From Hoplostethus atlanticus (taxonomy: Eukaryota; Chordata; Actinopteri; Trachichthyiformes; Trachichthyidae): DNA of 64,000 nt. The DNA is taken from positions 1-64,000 of the forward strand of contig JAXDDX010000280.1 in the NCBI GenBank assembly GCA_034670405.1, read 5' to 3'. How positions within the stretch are numbered: position 1 is the stretch's first letter; each line of letters begins with the position of its first letter. Both the position numbers and the translations under genes were made by a program. Positions 12,309 to 22,090 of the stretch are shown here, piece after piece. The notes beneath the pieces are model-generated. The model made no database searches, was not told the DNA's origin, and saw only the letters and a list, made by a program, of their open reading frames with translations.

Positions 12309-14211
12309 ATGCATGTGTGTGCATGAGTGTCATTTCAACCAATATCTGTCTCCTCTCATCCCCATTGTGGGGCGGTGTGTTATTAATACTGGCGATTATG
12401 AAGATATATGTGCTTTGTGTCAGGACTGCACAGGGAAGAGAAAGAGGACGAGGGGGGTGCAAACAGTTTTATTTGAAAGGAGAATAATTTGTGTGGCGAT
12501 TTGGATCGTTTCCATTTTGAAAGGATGTTGACGGAATCAAAAGTGACAAATTGGTCGTCTGTAGCAGTTTGAAGGCAGTTTGATGGACATGAGGGGGACA
12601 AAATGAATGGTCAGCAATTTTGAGGTTCGGGGGTTTTGATGTTTGTGTGTGTTTCATTTTAATTCTCATAAAGTGAGTTGACTTTTTAAGTGATCAGTTT
12701 GATACTTCTAACTGTGAACTGATGTCATGCGGATTCATGCCAAACTAAAAAGGTGGGTCAGCTCGTCTCCAAAAAGGCATTAAAAGGTAGAGGTGGGTTT
12801 ACCCTCCACTACATCCTGCTACAGTTTAGTCAGGGTTTATTCTGCTGTATTGAATATCGAAGGAATGCTGTGACCTTTGGCAGGTTATCAGAAGTATGAT
12901 CGCCTGCTCACGCCAGGCTAACAGCTGACAACTGAGATTCTCAAACTTTTCCAGCCCAGGACCCATTTTGTGTCCTGACCGAAAACAGTTGTGTTTTTTA
13001 AAGATGTGAATCATATTTCCTCTGCTCTCCCGCTGCTCCTTCCAGGCATGCAGCCCCGTCCAGGTATCTGTGGCTTCCCGAAACCCTGGCTCCCAAGGCT
13101 GGACCCCCTCCGTCTCTCTCTCTGGCAACAACAACACTCCAGTGGGTCTTCTGTCACTTTCTGTCTGCCTGTATATGTATCTGTCTGCCTAGCTGCCTGT
13201 CTATCATTTTGTCCCACCTTTGCAGAAAAGGATCAAAGTAAAGACAACGATAGCTAGGGAAGAGAGCATGACATGAGATCATTTTTACAAGCGTTGCACC
13301 TGAATTTCTTTCCGAGTATGATTCACTTTACCCACTGTGTCGAGGGTAAATCTCTGTCTCTTTCCGAACCGAATGACCATAGAAGAATGAATGTGAGCAT
13401 CAATAGCGTCTATCAACTCTAATGCTCTAATGGTTCCCTGTCTGCTCGCCCCCCTTAGATGGTGAAACCTCGCAGCCGGTCTGTCAGCGTCGGGGAGCAG
13501 TGGCTCCAACAGAACAGTGCCGCCAACAGGCTGCAGACCATGACTGCGTCGCCCTCCCGCACCCACTGCTCCTTTAGGTGAGGGTTAATTCACCTACCTG
13601 TTGTCTTTGAATTTGTCTCTCTCTGTTTTGGGGTCATCTGTCTTTCTGTCTCTGTCCATGCTTTACTCCTGGTTTGCAGCTAGTGTAATCATGTTTAGAT
13701 GGCTAGACCAGGAAAGGATAAGCTTAAAGGATAAGTTTAAATCATCTTTTCCTATTCTTTGTCAGTTTGTTTTCTCTTGATCTCATATGCTTTCCTCTGG
13801 TTTCCTCCCACCATCCAAAGACGTGCAAGTCAAGTGGATTGGAGACTCTAAATTGCCCATAGATGTGAATGAGTGGTGGTCAATCAGTATTAACCTGTCC
13901 AGGCTGTTTTCCTACCTTCCACCCAATGCATGCTGGGATAGTCTCGAGCCCCCTGTGACCCTGAATAGACATAAGCAGGTCAAGACATTGAATGAATGAA
14001 TGACCACCTCTCTCTCTACAGTGTATTAAGTGTTCTCACAAGTCCACTGAAAAACTACCCAGCGTCTCATCGTCAGGATTTGTGTCTCTACATCTGCAGG
14101 AAGGGTCGTGGCGAGGCCAAAAAGTGCCGCAAGGTGTATGGAGTGGAGCGCAAGGACCAATGGTGCACTGCCTGCCGCTGGAAAAAGGCCTGTCAGCGCT
14201 TCCCCGACTAA
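4830..14211 (+). CDS. znf395: ZNF395-type zinc-finger/C-clamp transcription factor
   Basis: Coding exons: 4830-4967, 6082-6272, 7479-7582, 8137-8336, 8742-8842, 9427-9715, 13046-13141, 13459-13577 and 14100-14211 (the last holds the TAA stop). All have GT-AG borders and matching phase, giving 449 aa (human about 513). The start ATG has a good context (ACCATGG) and an in-frame TGA 12 bases upstream. The family (ZNF395/SLC2A4RG/ZNF704) binds DNA in the nucleus through a C-terminal C-clamp. Visible here are the conserved [14 protein letters not shown] block (residues 116-129), a C2H2 finger (C220, C225, H238, H243), the REEDFYYT block after the finger, and the C-clamp (C422, C435, C438, C444) at the extreme C-terminus. 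The first block and the pairing with pnoc favour ZNF395 over its paralogues. Exons 1 and 2 rest on phase and context more than on homology. Confidence 0.88.
5212..5583. mobile_element. non-autonomous DNA element with terminal inverted repeats
   Basis: The left end reads GTTTACATGCACAGAG and the right end is its reverse complement (CTCTGTGCATGTAAAC), about 370 bases apart, in a znf395 intron. No transposase frame lies between them, so this looks like a MITE. The superfamily was not resolved. Confidence 0.6.
5640..5675. repeat. short dispersed-repeat fragment
   Basis: GAAGTGCCCTTGAGCAAGGCA resembles a motif I recall from teleost tRNA-derived SINEs. A near match occurs at 20937. Too short to classify. 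Confidence 0.4.
6758..6934. mobile_element. hAT-type MITE with 8-base target duplication
   Basis: The ends are CAGTGGTTTCCAACC and, in inverse, CAGCGGTTCTCAACC (15 bases, 2 mismatches). The flanks GCTTAGTT (6750-6757) and GCCTAGTT (6935-6942) form an 8-base target-site duplication with one mismatch. Both features are typical of hAT elements. The 177-base body has no coding capacity. It lies in a znf395 intron. Confidence 0.8.
7945..8002. repeat. SINE-tail-like fragment
   Basis: The wording 'CATTTAG...ACTCTTATCCAGAG..ACTTACAA' matches a tail motif I recall from teleost SINEs. Related pieces occur at about 20.5, 23.4 and 52.4 kb. Confidence 0.5.
9397..9426 (+). repeat. CA microsatellite forming a splice acceptor
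   Basis: A run of about 14 CA units ends in CACAG, and the next znf395 exon starts at 9427. The repeat replaces the usual pyrimidine tract. Confidence 0.85.
12268..12306. repeat. TG microsatellite
   Basis: About 19 perfect TG units inside a znf395 intron. Confidence 0.95.
12747..12842. repeat. dispersed repeat, copy 2
   Basis: It carries the same ordered blocks as 3315-3385. The longer spacers suggest separate decay of an old element. Confidence 0.6.
13790..14000. repeat. degenerate dispersed repeat in last znf395 intron
   Basis: Phrases such as 'GGTTTCCTCCCACC', 'GGAGACTCTAAATTGCCCAT', 'CACCCAATGCATGCTGGGAT' and a terminal ATGAATGAATG run match a very common teleost repeat as I remember it, probably a retroelement 3' end. 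The copy stops about 100 bases before the last exon. Confidence 0.6.
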
Positions 14212-14925
14212 ACAGCTGCGTGATGGGGAGAGAGAAAGAGAGAAAGAGTGAGAGACGTGGTGGATGGATGAGTGATGAAAGAGACTTTATGAAAAAGAGG
14301 ATATACAAGGATAAATCAAGGCCCGAGAGCCATGATGAAAAACAACCGTTCTTTTACTTCATGTTTTTTATTTCAAACCTGTTTTTGTTTGTTTCCTTAA
14401 AGAATTTAAATTTCATGTATCTCTTTGTAACTCGACCCCTGGGAACTGAAGTCTGCAGTGGTGCTAGTTGTTGACTCATGTTGACCATGTGATGTGCTAA
14501 GCCTACAAAGCTCTCCTATCCAAAGGACGTTATTACCCCTGTCCCCCCCACTAGATTGCTACCTGGCTCTGTTTTTTCTTCTTCCAACCTTCTCCTCCAA
14601 CGGCTACAACGTGGTTACGATGTACTTCTATACTGTGTGCTTTGAGTTATGTATTTTATACCTTTTTTATTGTCTTGTTATTTCGAGTGTCAGGCAGAAT
14701 TTATGGATTTTTATGTTTTTTGGCACTTTATTGGAATATAAATTCACAAGAATAAGCTAAATTTGGTTTGACTCAACCAAGTTCCTTCCATGAACTGGAT
14801 TTCCTTCCTGCCCACATGTTGGCAACTGACCAGTGTTAATGATTTTATCTGTCTTATCATGCCTGTGGGACTAGCATTAGAAGACTGAATTTGTAATAGC
14901 AATAAAATAAAAAAAGAAGAAATAT
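14212..14925 (+). other. znf395: znf395 3'UTR with poly(A) signal
   Basis: Between the stop codon and an AATAAA at 14901-14906 there is no other gene signal. The first canonical signal in this orientation lies about 690 bases after the stop. Confidence 0.6.
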
Positions 14926-16830
14926 ATTGTCAAACACAAATTAAGAAGCACTGAGAATTTGAGACGTTTGTGTTCTTTTTTTCTGCATGACAGTCCACAA
15001 GAGAAATAGCAAACTAGTTTATTGTAGTATTCTCTATACATGTTTCTTCAAGACTCAGAACAATGGTATACATTATAAATGTGGTCTGAAATGTACACTG
15101 TATTCACAAATTCCATTTTTTTTTTGTGTTAGTGTTGAGAGAGAAACGCACAAGCATACACACATGCACATGCACAGTCAAGCACACACACACTCTCTCT
15201 GCAATCATCCACACACTCTTATGCATTCGTTATTAGACTTCTTAATCAAACACTATTAAGATGCAAAACAATGAATGTGACCCGCTGATGAGAGGACAAA
15301 TTCTCCATGGTAGAACAGTTTAACCTCAGTTCAACAGGTTTTTTTTCACCCAAGCATGAATACTCTGTTCAGTACATTGACAACGACTGTAGCTGACATG
15401 CACAATTCATTCCCAACTCTGCACTATCAAACAACCAAATACGTAACGATGGAGGTTTCCGGGATTGATGTCACTCAGACCTCCTGTCCCATCCTGCAGT
15501 GCGATACACACCCAACCTTCCTGACAGTTTCCAAACCTCATGCACTCGGCCCACTGTGACTAAAGCAACATGACAGACTGCACAAAGCCCCAGGACTGGC
15601 CAGGGATTAGTCTCTCCCAATTCCTGACTTACGCTATGGCAACACTTTAAATTACATCTCCTTCATTTCCAGAAATTACAATGTAGTTAGATGGTTGGCA
15701 AATCGAAAAAATGATGAGCTGTTCACAGAAACTACTAATAATGCGAGAAAGGGGTAATAGAGGGTTTCTCTCTATTTGCCAGGGATTTTTTTCTTTAACC
15801 TGATCCAACAGTCTGACCAGAATATGATAAACTAAGGTCAGGTAAATAATCGGCCTGTGGGTAGCAATAAATTCAGCTGTATGTGTAATATTTTTTTGTT
15901 TTTAATATTTTATTGCTTTCTAATTCCACTCTAATTGCGGGAAAAGGGAGGTAATCCAAAGCATTACCTAAGATATTACTGAGGACGTGACAAAACTGAC
16001 CCCAAATCAGTATCCACAGACAAGCTCACCCCACTTGAATCTCAACATGTTTGTTCCATAAACACTAGAGGACAGTAGTGTTGTACCGTTGTACTGCCCA
16101 AAGGAGCTTGTGAACCTGCTGTTTAGTTTGTCTGCAGAAACTCGTTCACTTGCAAGGTTGACATGGATAATCTGCTATAGAGTTTTAATGGCTGAAATCA
16201 GATTACAAAAAAAAAGGAAAAAGACATTTTCTCTCATTCAGAATGAACCCACTGCAATACATAGTTTGGGGGTTGTGCACAAAATAAAAGTTAAGATAAT
16301 CTGTTTTATATCCATTGTATTTAATGAATTAATCCCTCAAGCAGAAAATTGGATTCCTATACCACAGTGTGAAACCAGAAATTAACAGTTGTGCTCCAGC
16401 AATGCTAGCCTCCAACCACATTCACAATAGAGAGAACCGGTGTTGGTCCACTTTGCTTCCAATTGTTATACTATAGCTTGGATTTGTGGCAAGCTGAGAA
16501 ATCATCATCTAAACTGGAGGAAAATATTTATGGGTTGTTTCATGCCAAAGCTAAATGTTGCTGATTTAAGGGGAAACTGATATTTTAACATTGGAAGTCA
16601 TGAGAGGTGGACATAGCCAGCAATAGCTCTCATGACATGAACTACAGAGTGCAAAAAACTGCTGAAACCATAACTTAAGTCCCATCCACACACATGCTTG
16701 AAAGTGCATTCATCATAACCGTAGGTGTCACACCCCCAGGCTTCACCTCTGCTGAATAGACTTGCAGTGAACCAGTTTTCCAATCTCATTTGGCCCGCTT
16801 ACGATACCGACACACAAAAATATTCAATTG
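14926..16830. other. intergenic region between convergent znf395 and pnoc
   Basis: AT-rich, with no coding homology and only a short CA-rich patch near 15.15-15.2 kb. Both neighbouring genes end towards it. Confidence 0.6.
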
Positions 16831-16845
16831 CACTTCTCTAATGCT

Positions 16846-17093
16846 TTTATTTCACAGAATGGCGTGTAAATGCTTAAGAAGGACATCACGGTCAAAACAT
16901 TCCTTGTTACTTATAGACACAAAGAGAGGCGCAGCAAGATGGCATACTGTGTTCTTCATATGACGATGATAACGTCACAGTTCAGATTGGAGTGAGCTGC
17001 TGAAATCATGATGAGCTGAGGTAACGGGGGGGGGGGGGGGGCAGGATTCTGTAAGAGCAACCCAGCGCAGAAGGAGGGGTTTCACTAAATACA
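16846..17093 (-). other. pnoc: pnoc 3'UTR with poly(A) signal and homopolymer
   Basis: On the - strand an AATAAA lies at 16846-16851, about 245 bases after the pnoc stop. The UTR includes a run of 16 C on the transcript strand (17026-17041, G on the + strand). Confidence 0.65.
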
Positions 17094-19768
17094 TTACAGT
17101 TGGTTTTGCCTCCAAACCCCAGTTGCAGGGACGCTGTTGAACCTCCCACTGCGACTGCTCCTCATTCCCAGGTACTGCCTGAGCAGCTGGTTGACCCGTT
17201 TCTGATTGTTCCATTTGCGGGCAGATTTCCGGATGCCTATGAACCCTCCGTAGCGCTTCTGCAGTGGCCTCCCTGGTGAGCCAATCAGCTTCCTGTATCC
17301 ATGGCGACCCCTTAGGAAGCCACCAAAGCGTTTGGATAAGTCGATGGCTCCAGAGTCCTCACTCTCATCCCCCTCTAGCTGGCTGTCCCTCATCACCTCT
17401 CTCTCCTCCCTCGCCTTCCTCTCTCCGTCGTCCAGACCAAGATCCAGACCCTGCAGGCTCTCCCCCTCCTCAGCGGATACCAGCAGTGATGAGTCATACT
17501 GGGCATTGCGTTGCTTGAAGGGTCCCTCATCCTGAGCCCTATCCTGGAAGCGTTCCACTGCAGCAGATTGCAGCAGTTCACCGTCAGGGTCCAGGTCAAA
17601 AGGTGTCAGTTCCAGCTCCTCCCCTGTTCTCTTGGACAGAGCGCCTCCTTCAGCAAGGGAAGGATACTGGTTGATCGCACGTTTACACACCTCCCAGGTG
17701 AAGGAGGAGGAGACGTGACCCTCACACTCCAGCAGACACACCTGCAGAGGGAGAAGAGAGAGAGAGGTGATGAAGTAGCAGCGGAAGCAAACCGGTGCAC
17801 AAACAAAAAAGCCCCTGTGAAAAGATTTGATGTTGGATTTCCTCAGTGGTTTTCTAAATTTCTATTTGCTATATGTGTTTCATCCAATTCCATAGAACGA
17901 TAGTTTGGCCATTGCAGTTTCCAGTGGCAGCCATCCTGTTCCATGGCAACTGCCAGTCACAACAACTGAATCTCTTCCAACTGACTTGGAGAGTATTAGG
18001 CATCTCACTGGTGATGCTATGGAAGGCATCATCATATATTATTACAGCTTGAGAAGTAGGAACAGGGATAGGTGTAACTTTAAGGTATTCATTATGCCTT
18101 GGGCATAAAAAGTACATAGGAATACTTCAGCCATTAAAAACAAAACACAGAGTACCATAACCATAACACAGCCCAGGAAACATGACCCAACATAGTTTGG
18201 ACACAACATACACAGCAGAGGGTAGGCGCTCCAAACCATTCAAAATGCACAATAGTTTAAAAATAGAACATATTATAATATTATAAAGTTCAGATGCTGA
18301 AATTAGTTGACTAATGCCCAAAGAGTCCAGTGTGCATGGAGTGCGATCAGTGATGTTCATTGATCAGTCAATCAATGAGGATAGAAGCTCTTGATGAAGC
18401 TGGTTAGAACGCCTACAGGCAGACCCAGGCTGGGAAAACAGCCTGCGACCTGAACGGTGCTGTTCCTGCTGTGTTCAGCGTCTAAGAAAAGCTATGTGCC
18501 AGTATAGATGTTCAGCCATTTGATGATTGCGACGTCTCCTCCAGCAAAATGACTGACAGCACGAAATTGAAATGTTTTACGATACGTTTTGAAGGACAGC
18601 AGGTAAATTAGGTCTTTTGTCAATAATATGATACAACTATTTTCAGACTGGTTCCTCCAAATTTCTGAGGTATTGAGTCATGAACTTCTGGTAATGACTT
18701 TTTTTTTTCCTCCAAAATGGGTCTTTAGTGTTGGAAATGAACTCTTCAGACTGAGTGAACTGTTGGCAGCACTGAGCCACCGATTCTGTGCGCGGTTTTA
18801 ATAACCTTCTGCACAGACCCTGGCATGTGATCATCACACCAGACAGTGATGCCTCCTGTCAGAAGACTCTCAGCACAGCAACCACAGAAGTTCACAAGTT
18901 CACAAAGGCATATGAAGTGGCATTATTGTGCATTTTTGGTAATAGCATAACCTGGAAAAAAATCCAAAAATATCAATGACTATGATCTCTACAGTGCACA
19001 CGCAGAAGTAAGGATGCCAAATGGACCAGAAAAGGTAAATGAGTGTACATCTCTGGCAGTACACCATAAAGATGCATCCGTTATGATGTCATCACATGAC
19101 AACGCTAAAAAGGTACACGTTAGCAGCCTAATAACATGTTTTTGGGTCATTTAAACACTGATTTACAAGTTGTGTTTTCTGTCCTATGTGAGGATTATTT
19201 TGCCTTAAATACTGTATGTACCCTGTTGACTCCCATTCATGTAGTTTAAGGCAAAGTTTTGCTTCTATACTCTTTCAACTCAAGTCAAAAAAGAAGAACA
19301 AAATGAACCTGTGACGTTTTTTTCCCATGACAGAACTGACATACATGTAAATGCAGTCACCTCTATGGGGTTTAGGCTGGTATTGCATAGAGTCTCTTAA
19401 GCGCCAGAGCCCTATGAGTTAAACCTCAGTTTGAGGTAAGAAGCAAATCCCATTTACTCGTCAAATCTCGCTCAAATGAGATAAATTGCGTTGTTATCAG
19501 AAAAACCTGCTCACATCAAAGGAATGAGAGTAGAGGGAGTTCCGCCGTGAATCTATCAACGGAAATTAATTATCCAATGTAAATGAAATGAGCACACAGG
19601 GGGATTCTCCGCATCAGCTCAATGGAGCAGTCTGAAGGAGTTTATGAGTAAAAGGTGGCGTGTGTGTGTGTGTATGTCAGTTTGTGTCTGCGTGTGCATG
19701 TGTGTGTGTGTTTGTGTGTGTGGCCACGCATGTGTGTATGCCCATATGGGTGCATGCATGAGTGCGTA

Positions 19769-19806
<38 letters not shown>

Positions 19807-20416
19807 TGCATCTGTGGATCCCGACTTTACAACACACGCAGTGGCCTTATGCACTCTCTCAGTCTGGAGTGGGAAACAATGGAATTGCTCAGCGGATTCC
19901 ATCTGTGCCTCAATGGGAAGCCGGCTAACACAATGAGAGGCTGATAAAATGTGTCAGTCACCGTCGCGAGCCTGGGCTGATGATACTGAGCAGCAGTCAA
20001 TTATATAGTTCTATTACCACTTTCCAAAAGGTCCCAGCTGTCTTTCTCTGCATCATTATCAGCTAAATTAGCCGTCCCACCGCTATTCACGGACTCCCCC
20101 AGACTATTTTTACACGGTGACGTGTCTCGGATTGTTTGGAAATGAGTTTCTGTGCCGAACTTTGGTCGAGTTTGGAGAGCGTTCGTGTTCTCTCGTGGCA
20201 GATGCTGGTATTTCATGTTGCTCATTGCACTTACACATGCAACAGTTGATCCCTCACCACATGTACACACACACACACACACACACACACAGTGCCACCA
20301 CACATACTGTATATAAGGCATTACACAGATGCTCTTATTGTGAGTGATTTAAAATAATAACTTACACAGACAATCACAAACTCTACCAGGATGCTGAAGG
20401 CCTGCTGCAGCTGTAT

Positions 20417-20465
<49 letters not shown>

Positions 20466-20689
20466 CGTACACACACACCAAAGTGCTCACAAGGCATTTA
20501 GTAGATGCACTTATCGACGGTGACTTACAACGTAGACACACACATACTCACCATGGTGTTAAAGGCTTGCTGCAGCTGCAGCTGCTGCAGGAGTAGACCA
20601 CAGGCCACACATTCCCCCTGACAGTCACTACGTCCAGGGGTGAAGAGACATGCCAGCAGCACCACCAGGCACCAAAGAGGGGTCTTCAT
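17094..20689 (-). CDS. pnoc: prepronociceptin (nociceptin/orphanin FQ precursor)
   Basis: The coding exons are 20552-20689 and 17094-17741, joined in phase 0 to give 261 aa (human 176). The product is a secreted precursor of nociceptin, ligand of the NOP receptor. Residues 1-21 form a signal peptide, followed by the six cysteines of opioid precursors (C23, C27, C30, C48, C52, C65). After an acidic spacer come KR sites at 183-184, 208-209 and 227-228. They release the 17-residue nociceptin [17 protein letters not shown] (210-226) and an upstream FGGF-starting 23-mer (185-207). Nociceptin starts with Tyr instead of the mammalian Phe. The first exon holds a CTGCAG-rich stretch coding for LQQLQLQQ. 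The gene lies tail-to-tail with znf395. Whether this is copy a or b of a duplicated pair cannot be told. Confidence 0.95.
17202..17252 (-). other. pnoc: mature nociceptin-coding segment
   Basis: It codes for [17 protein letters not shown] and is flanked on both sides by Lys-Arg codons. The RKSARK core of nociceptin is intact. Confidence 0.95.
17259..17327 (-). other. pnoc: second opioid-like peptide segment in pronociceptin
   Basis: It codes for a 23-residue peptide starting [13 protein letters not shown] and ending PGRPLQ, bounded by Lys-Arg pairs, directly before nociceptin. In mammals this position holds nocistatin, which lacks a GGF motif. Confidence 0.85.
19660..19805. repeat. interrupted TG microsatellite
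   Basis: TG-rich over about 145 bases, with a perfect block at 19772-19804, in the pnoc intron. Confidence 0.9.
20265..20291. repeat. CA microsatellite
   Basis: A perfect AC run in the pnoc intron. Confidence 0.9.
20418..20462. repeat. CA microsatellite
   Basis: About 22 CA units, 90 bases from the first pnoc coding exon. Confidence 0.95.
20485..20535. repeat. SINE-tail-like fragment
   Basis: 'GGCATTTAGTAGATGCACTTATC...GTGACTTACAA' resembles the pieces at 7.95 and 52.4 kb. It abuts the donor of the first pnoc coding exon. Confidence 0.5.
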
Positions 20690-21790
20690 AGCTCAGCACA
20701 CCCAGACAGGCAGGTAGGAGGCACCGGGACAAGCAGGAGCCAAGCAGATGGAAGAGTAGAGTCTAAATGGTGGCCGACAGCTGGAGGATTTGGGTTGTAG
20801 GGAAAGAGTGCCTAGGATCTGGGTCCAACCTGGAAAGAGAAACCAGACACAGAGACAAGAAAATTGGGTAAATTCCATCGGACCAGGATGCAGCTTATAG
20901 GGTGTAGTGTCAGCGTGTCAGCAAGCACCACCCTGCTGAAGTGTCCTTGAGCAAGACACTGGATCCCTACCAACTCCAGGGGCGCTGCTCCGTAGCGTGA
21001 GGTATGACCTCGCTGAAGCAGGGCAAGCAAAAAGACAGTTTCCCTATATGGATTAAATGAGTATACCCTTAAGGTAGAAAAAGAGAGAGAGAGGTTAAGT
21101 GGTGACAGAAAGCTGTAAGTCTTGTGTACAGTAAATGTGTGACTCTGGCCGGAGGATACAGTGCCCATGATGTGTGTTCAACCTGACGGGGAAAAGGAGA
21201 AATAAAATGGGTAAATCTGCCACAAGGACGGATGAGGGCTAGGAAAATAAGAAAAGAGGGTCTCATTGTGGATAGGGAGGTGGACGATCACGGGCTGAAA
21301 GTGTCCACCGCAGGGGGGTCTCATCAAAACCTCATACAGCAGATAAGGTCTAGTAGGATTCAGTCTGTAAAAGTGTTGTTTTGTTGAGGACTATGGTTGA
21401 CTACTGTACCATCCTTTGTTTTAAATGCATGCTATCTATCGTTTTGTAAGTGGTTTCAAATGAAGGAAATCTGGTGGGAATAATCTGCCTGGAAGACTAG
21501 AGTTGGGGAAATGGTAGAATTTAGGACTGACACTGGAAGATGTCAAACATCGTGTGCTGGGATCTGTGTATAAGCTGAAGGAGAGCAGAGAAGGGACGGG
21601 TAAAATCCTGAGCATCCTGGTGGCTGCAGCTGGCTAAAGCAAAAAGAAACATTGTGGGTTTGAATCAGGTGTGCGGTGATTGGTGGCTGACCCCTACTCC
21701 CGACCCCTATCTTTCCTGTCACTCACCACTGTATATCATCTAATAACAAAGAAATATCACAAAAACCAGCCGCTCGGGATGTAGCCCTCT
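20690..21790. other. upstream flank of pnoc
   Basis: It should hold the pnoc 5'UTR and promoter. A possible acceptor on the - strand (CTTTCCAG, near 20830) could start the exon that carries the ATG. A SINE-like piece (GAAGTGTCCTTGAGCAAGACA) lies at about 20938. No TATA box or other clear core element was found. Confidence 0.4.
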
Positions 21791-22090
21791 CCTCTGCCGC
21801 CTCTGTCTCTGCAGAGTCCTTGAGACCGCAGCCTGCCCTTGATATTCTGCCCACTACATTTCTTAAGGGAGTCTTGGAAATGGTTTGTCCCTATACGTTA
21901 ACAGGTATTCATTCACACTTAACTTCTGGCATTGCCCCCAGCTACGTTAAGAATGAGAAACCTGATCTGGATAGTCCTCTAAACAATTACAGACTGATCT
22001 CCAGCAGAAATGAAAGCAGCATGTACAATGGATTTGTGTTGATTGAAGGAAAAACAGATTGCAGGTTATATAAAGGTAAAGGAAATAAAT
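21790..22090 (+). pseudogene. decayed LINE reverse-transcriptase fragment
   Basis: One frame reads DILPTTFLKGVLEMV, then SHLTSGIAPSYVK, then KPDLDSPLNNYRLISS. This matches the order of the N-terminal RT blocks of L2/RTE-like non-LTR elements, where the family has (LP..F.K), (L..G.VP..K) and (NNYRPIS). The frame breaks down after NNYRLISS, and no catalytic FADD motif is seen downstream. It is a dead relic, and the clade is uncertain. Confidence 0.6.

Larger units (their letters stand above)
9716..13045 (+). other. long znf395 intron
   Basis: No exon-like homology is seen. It contains a TG microsatellite (12268-12306) and the second copy of the short dispersed repeat (12747-12842). Confidence 0.7.
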
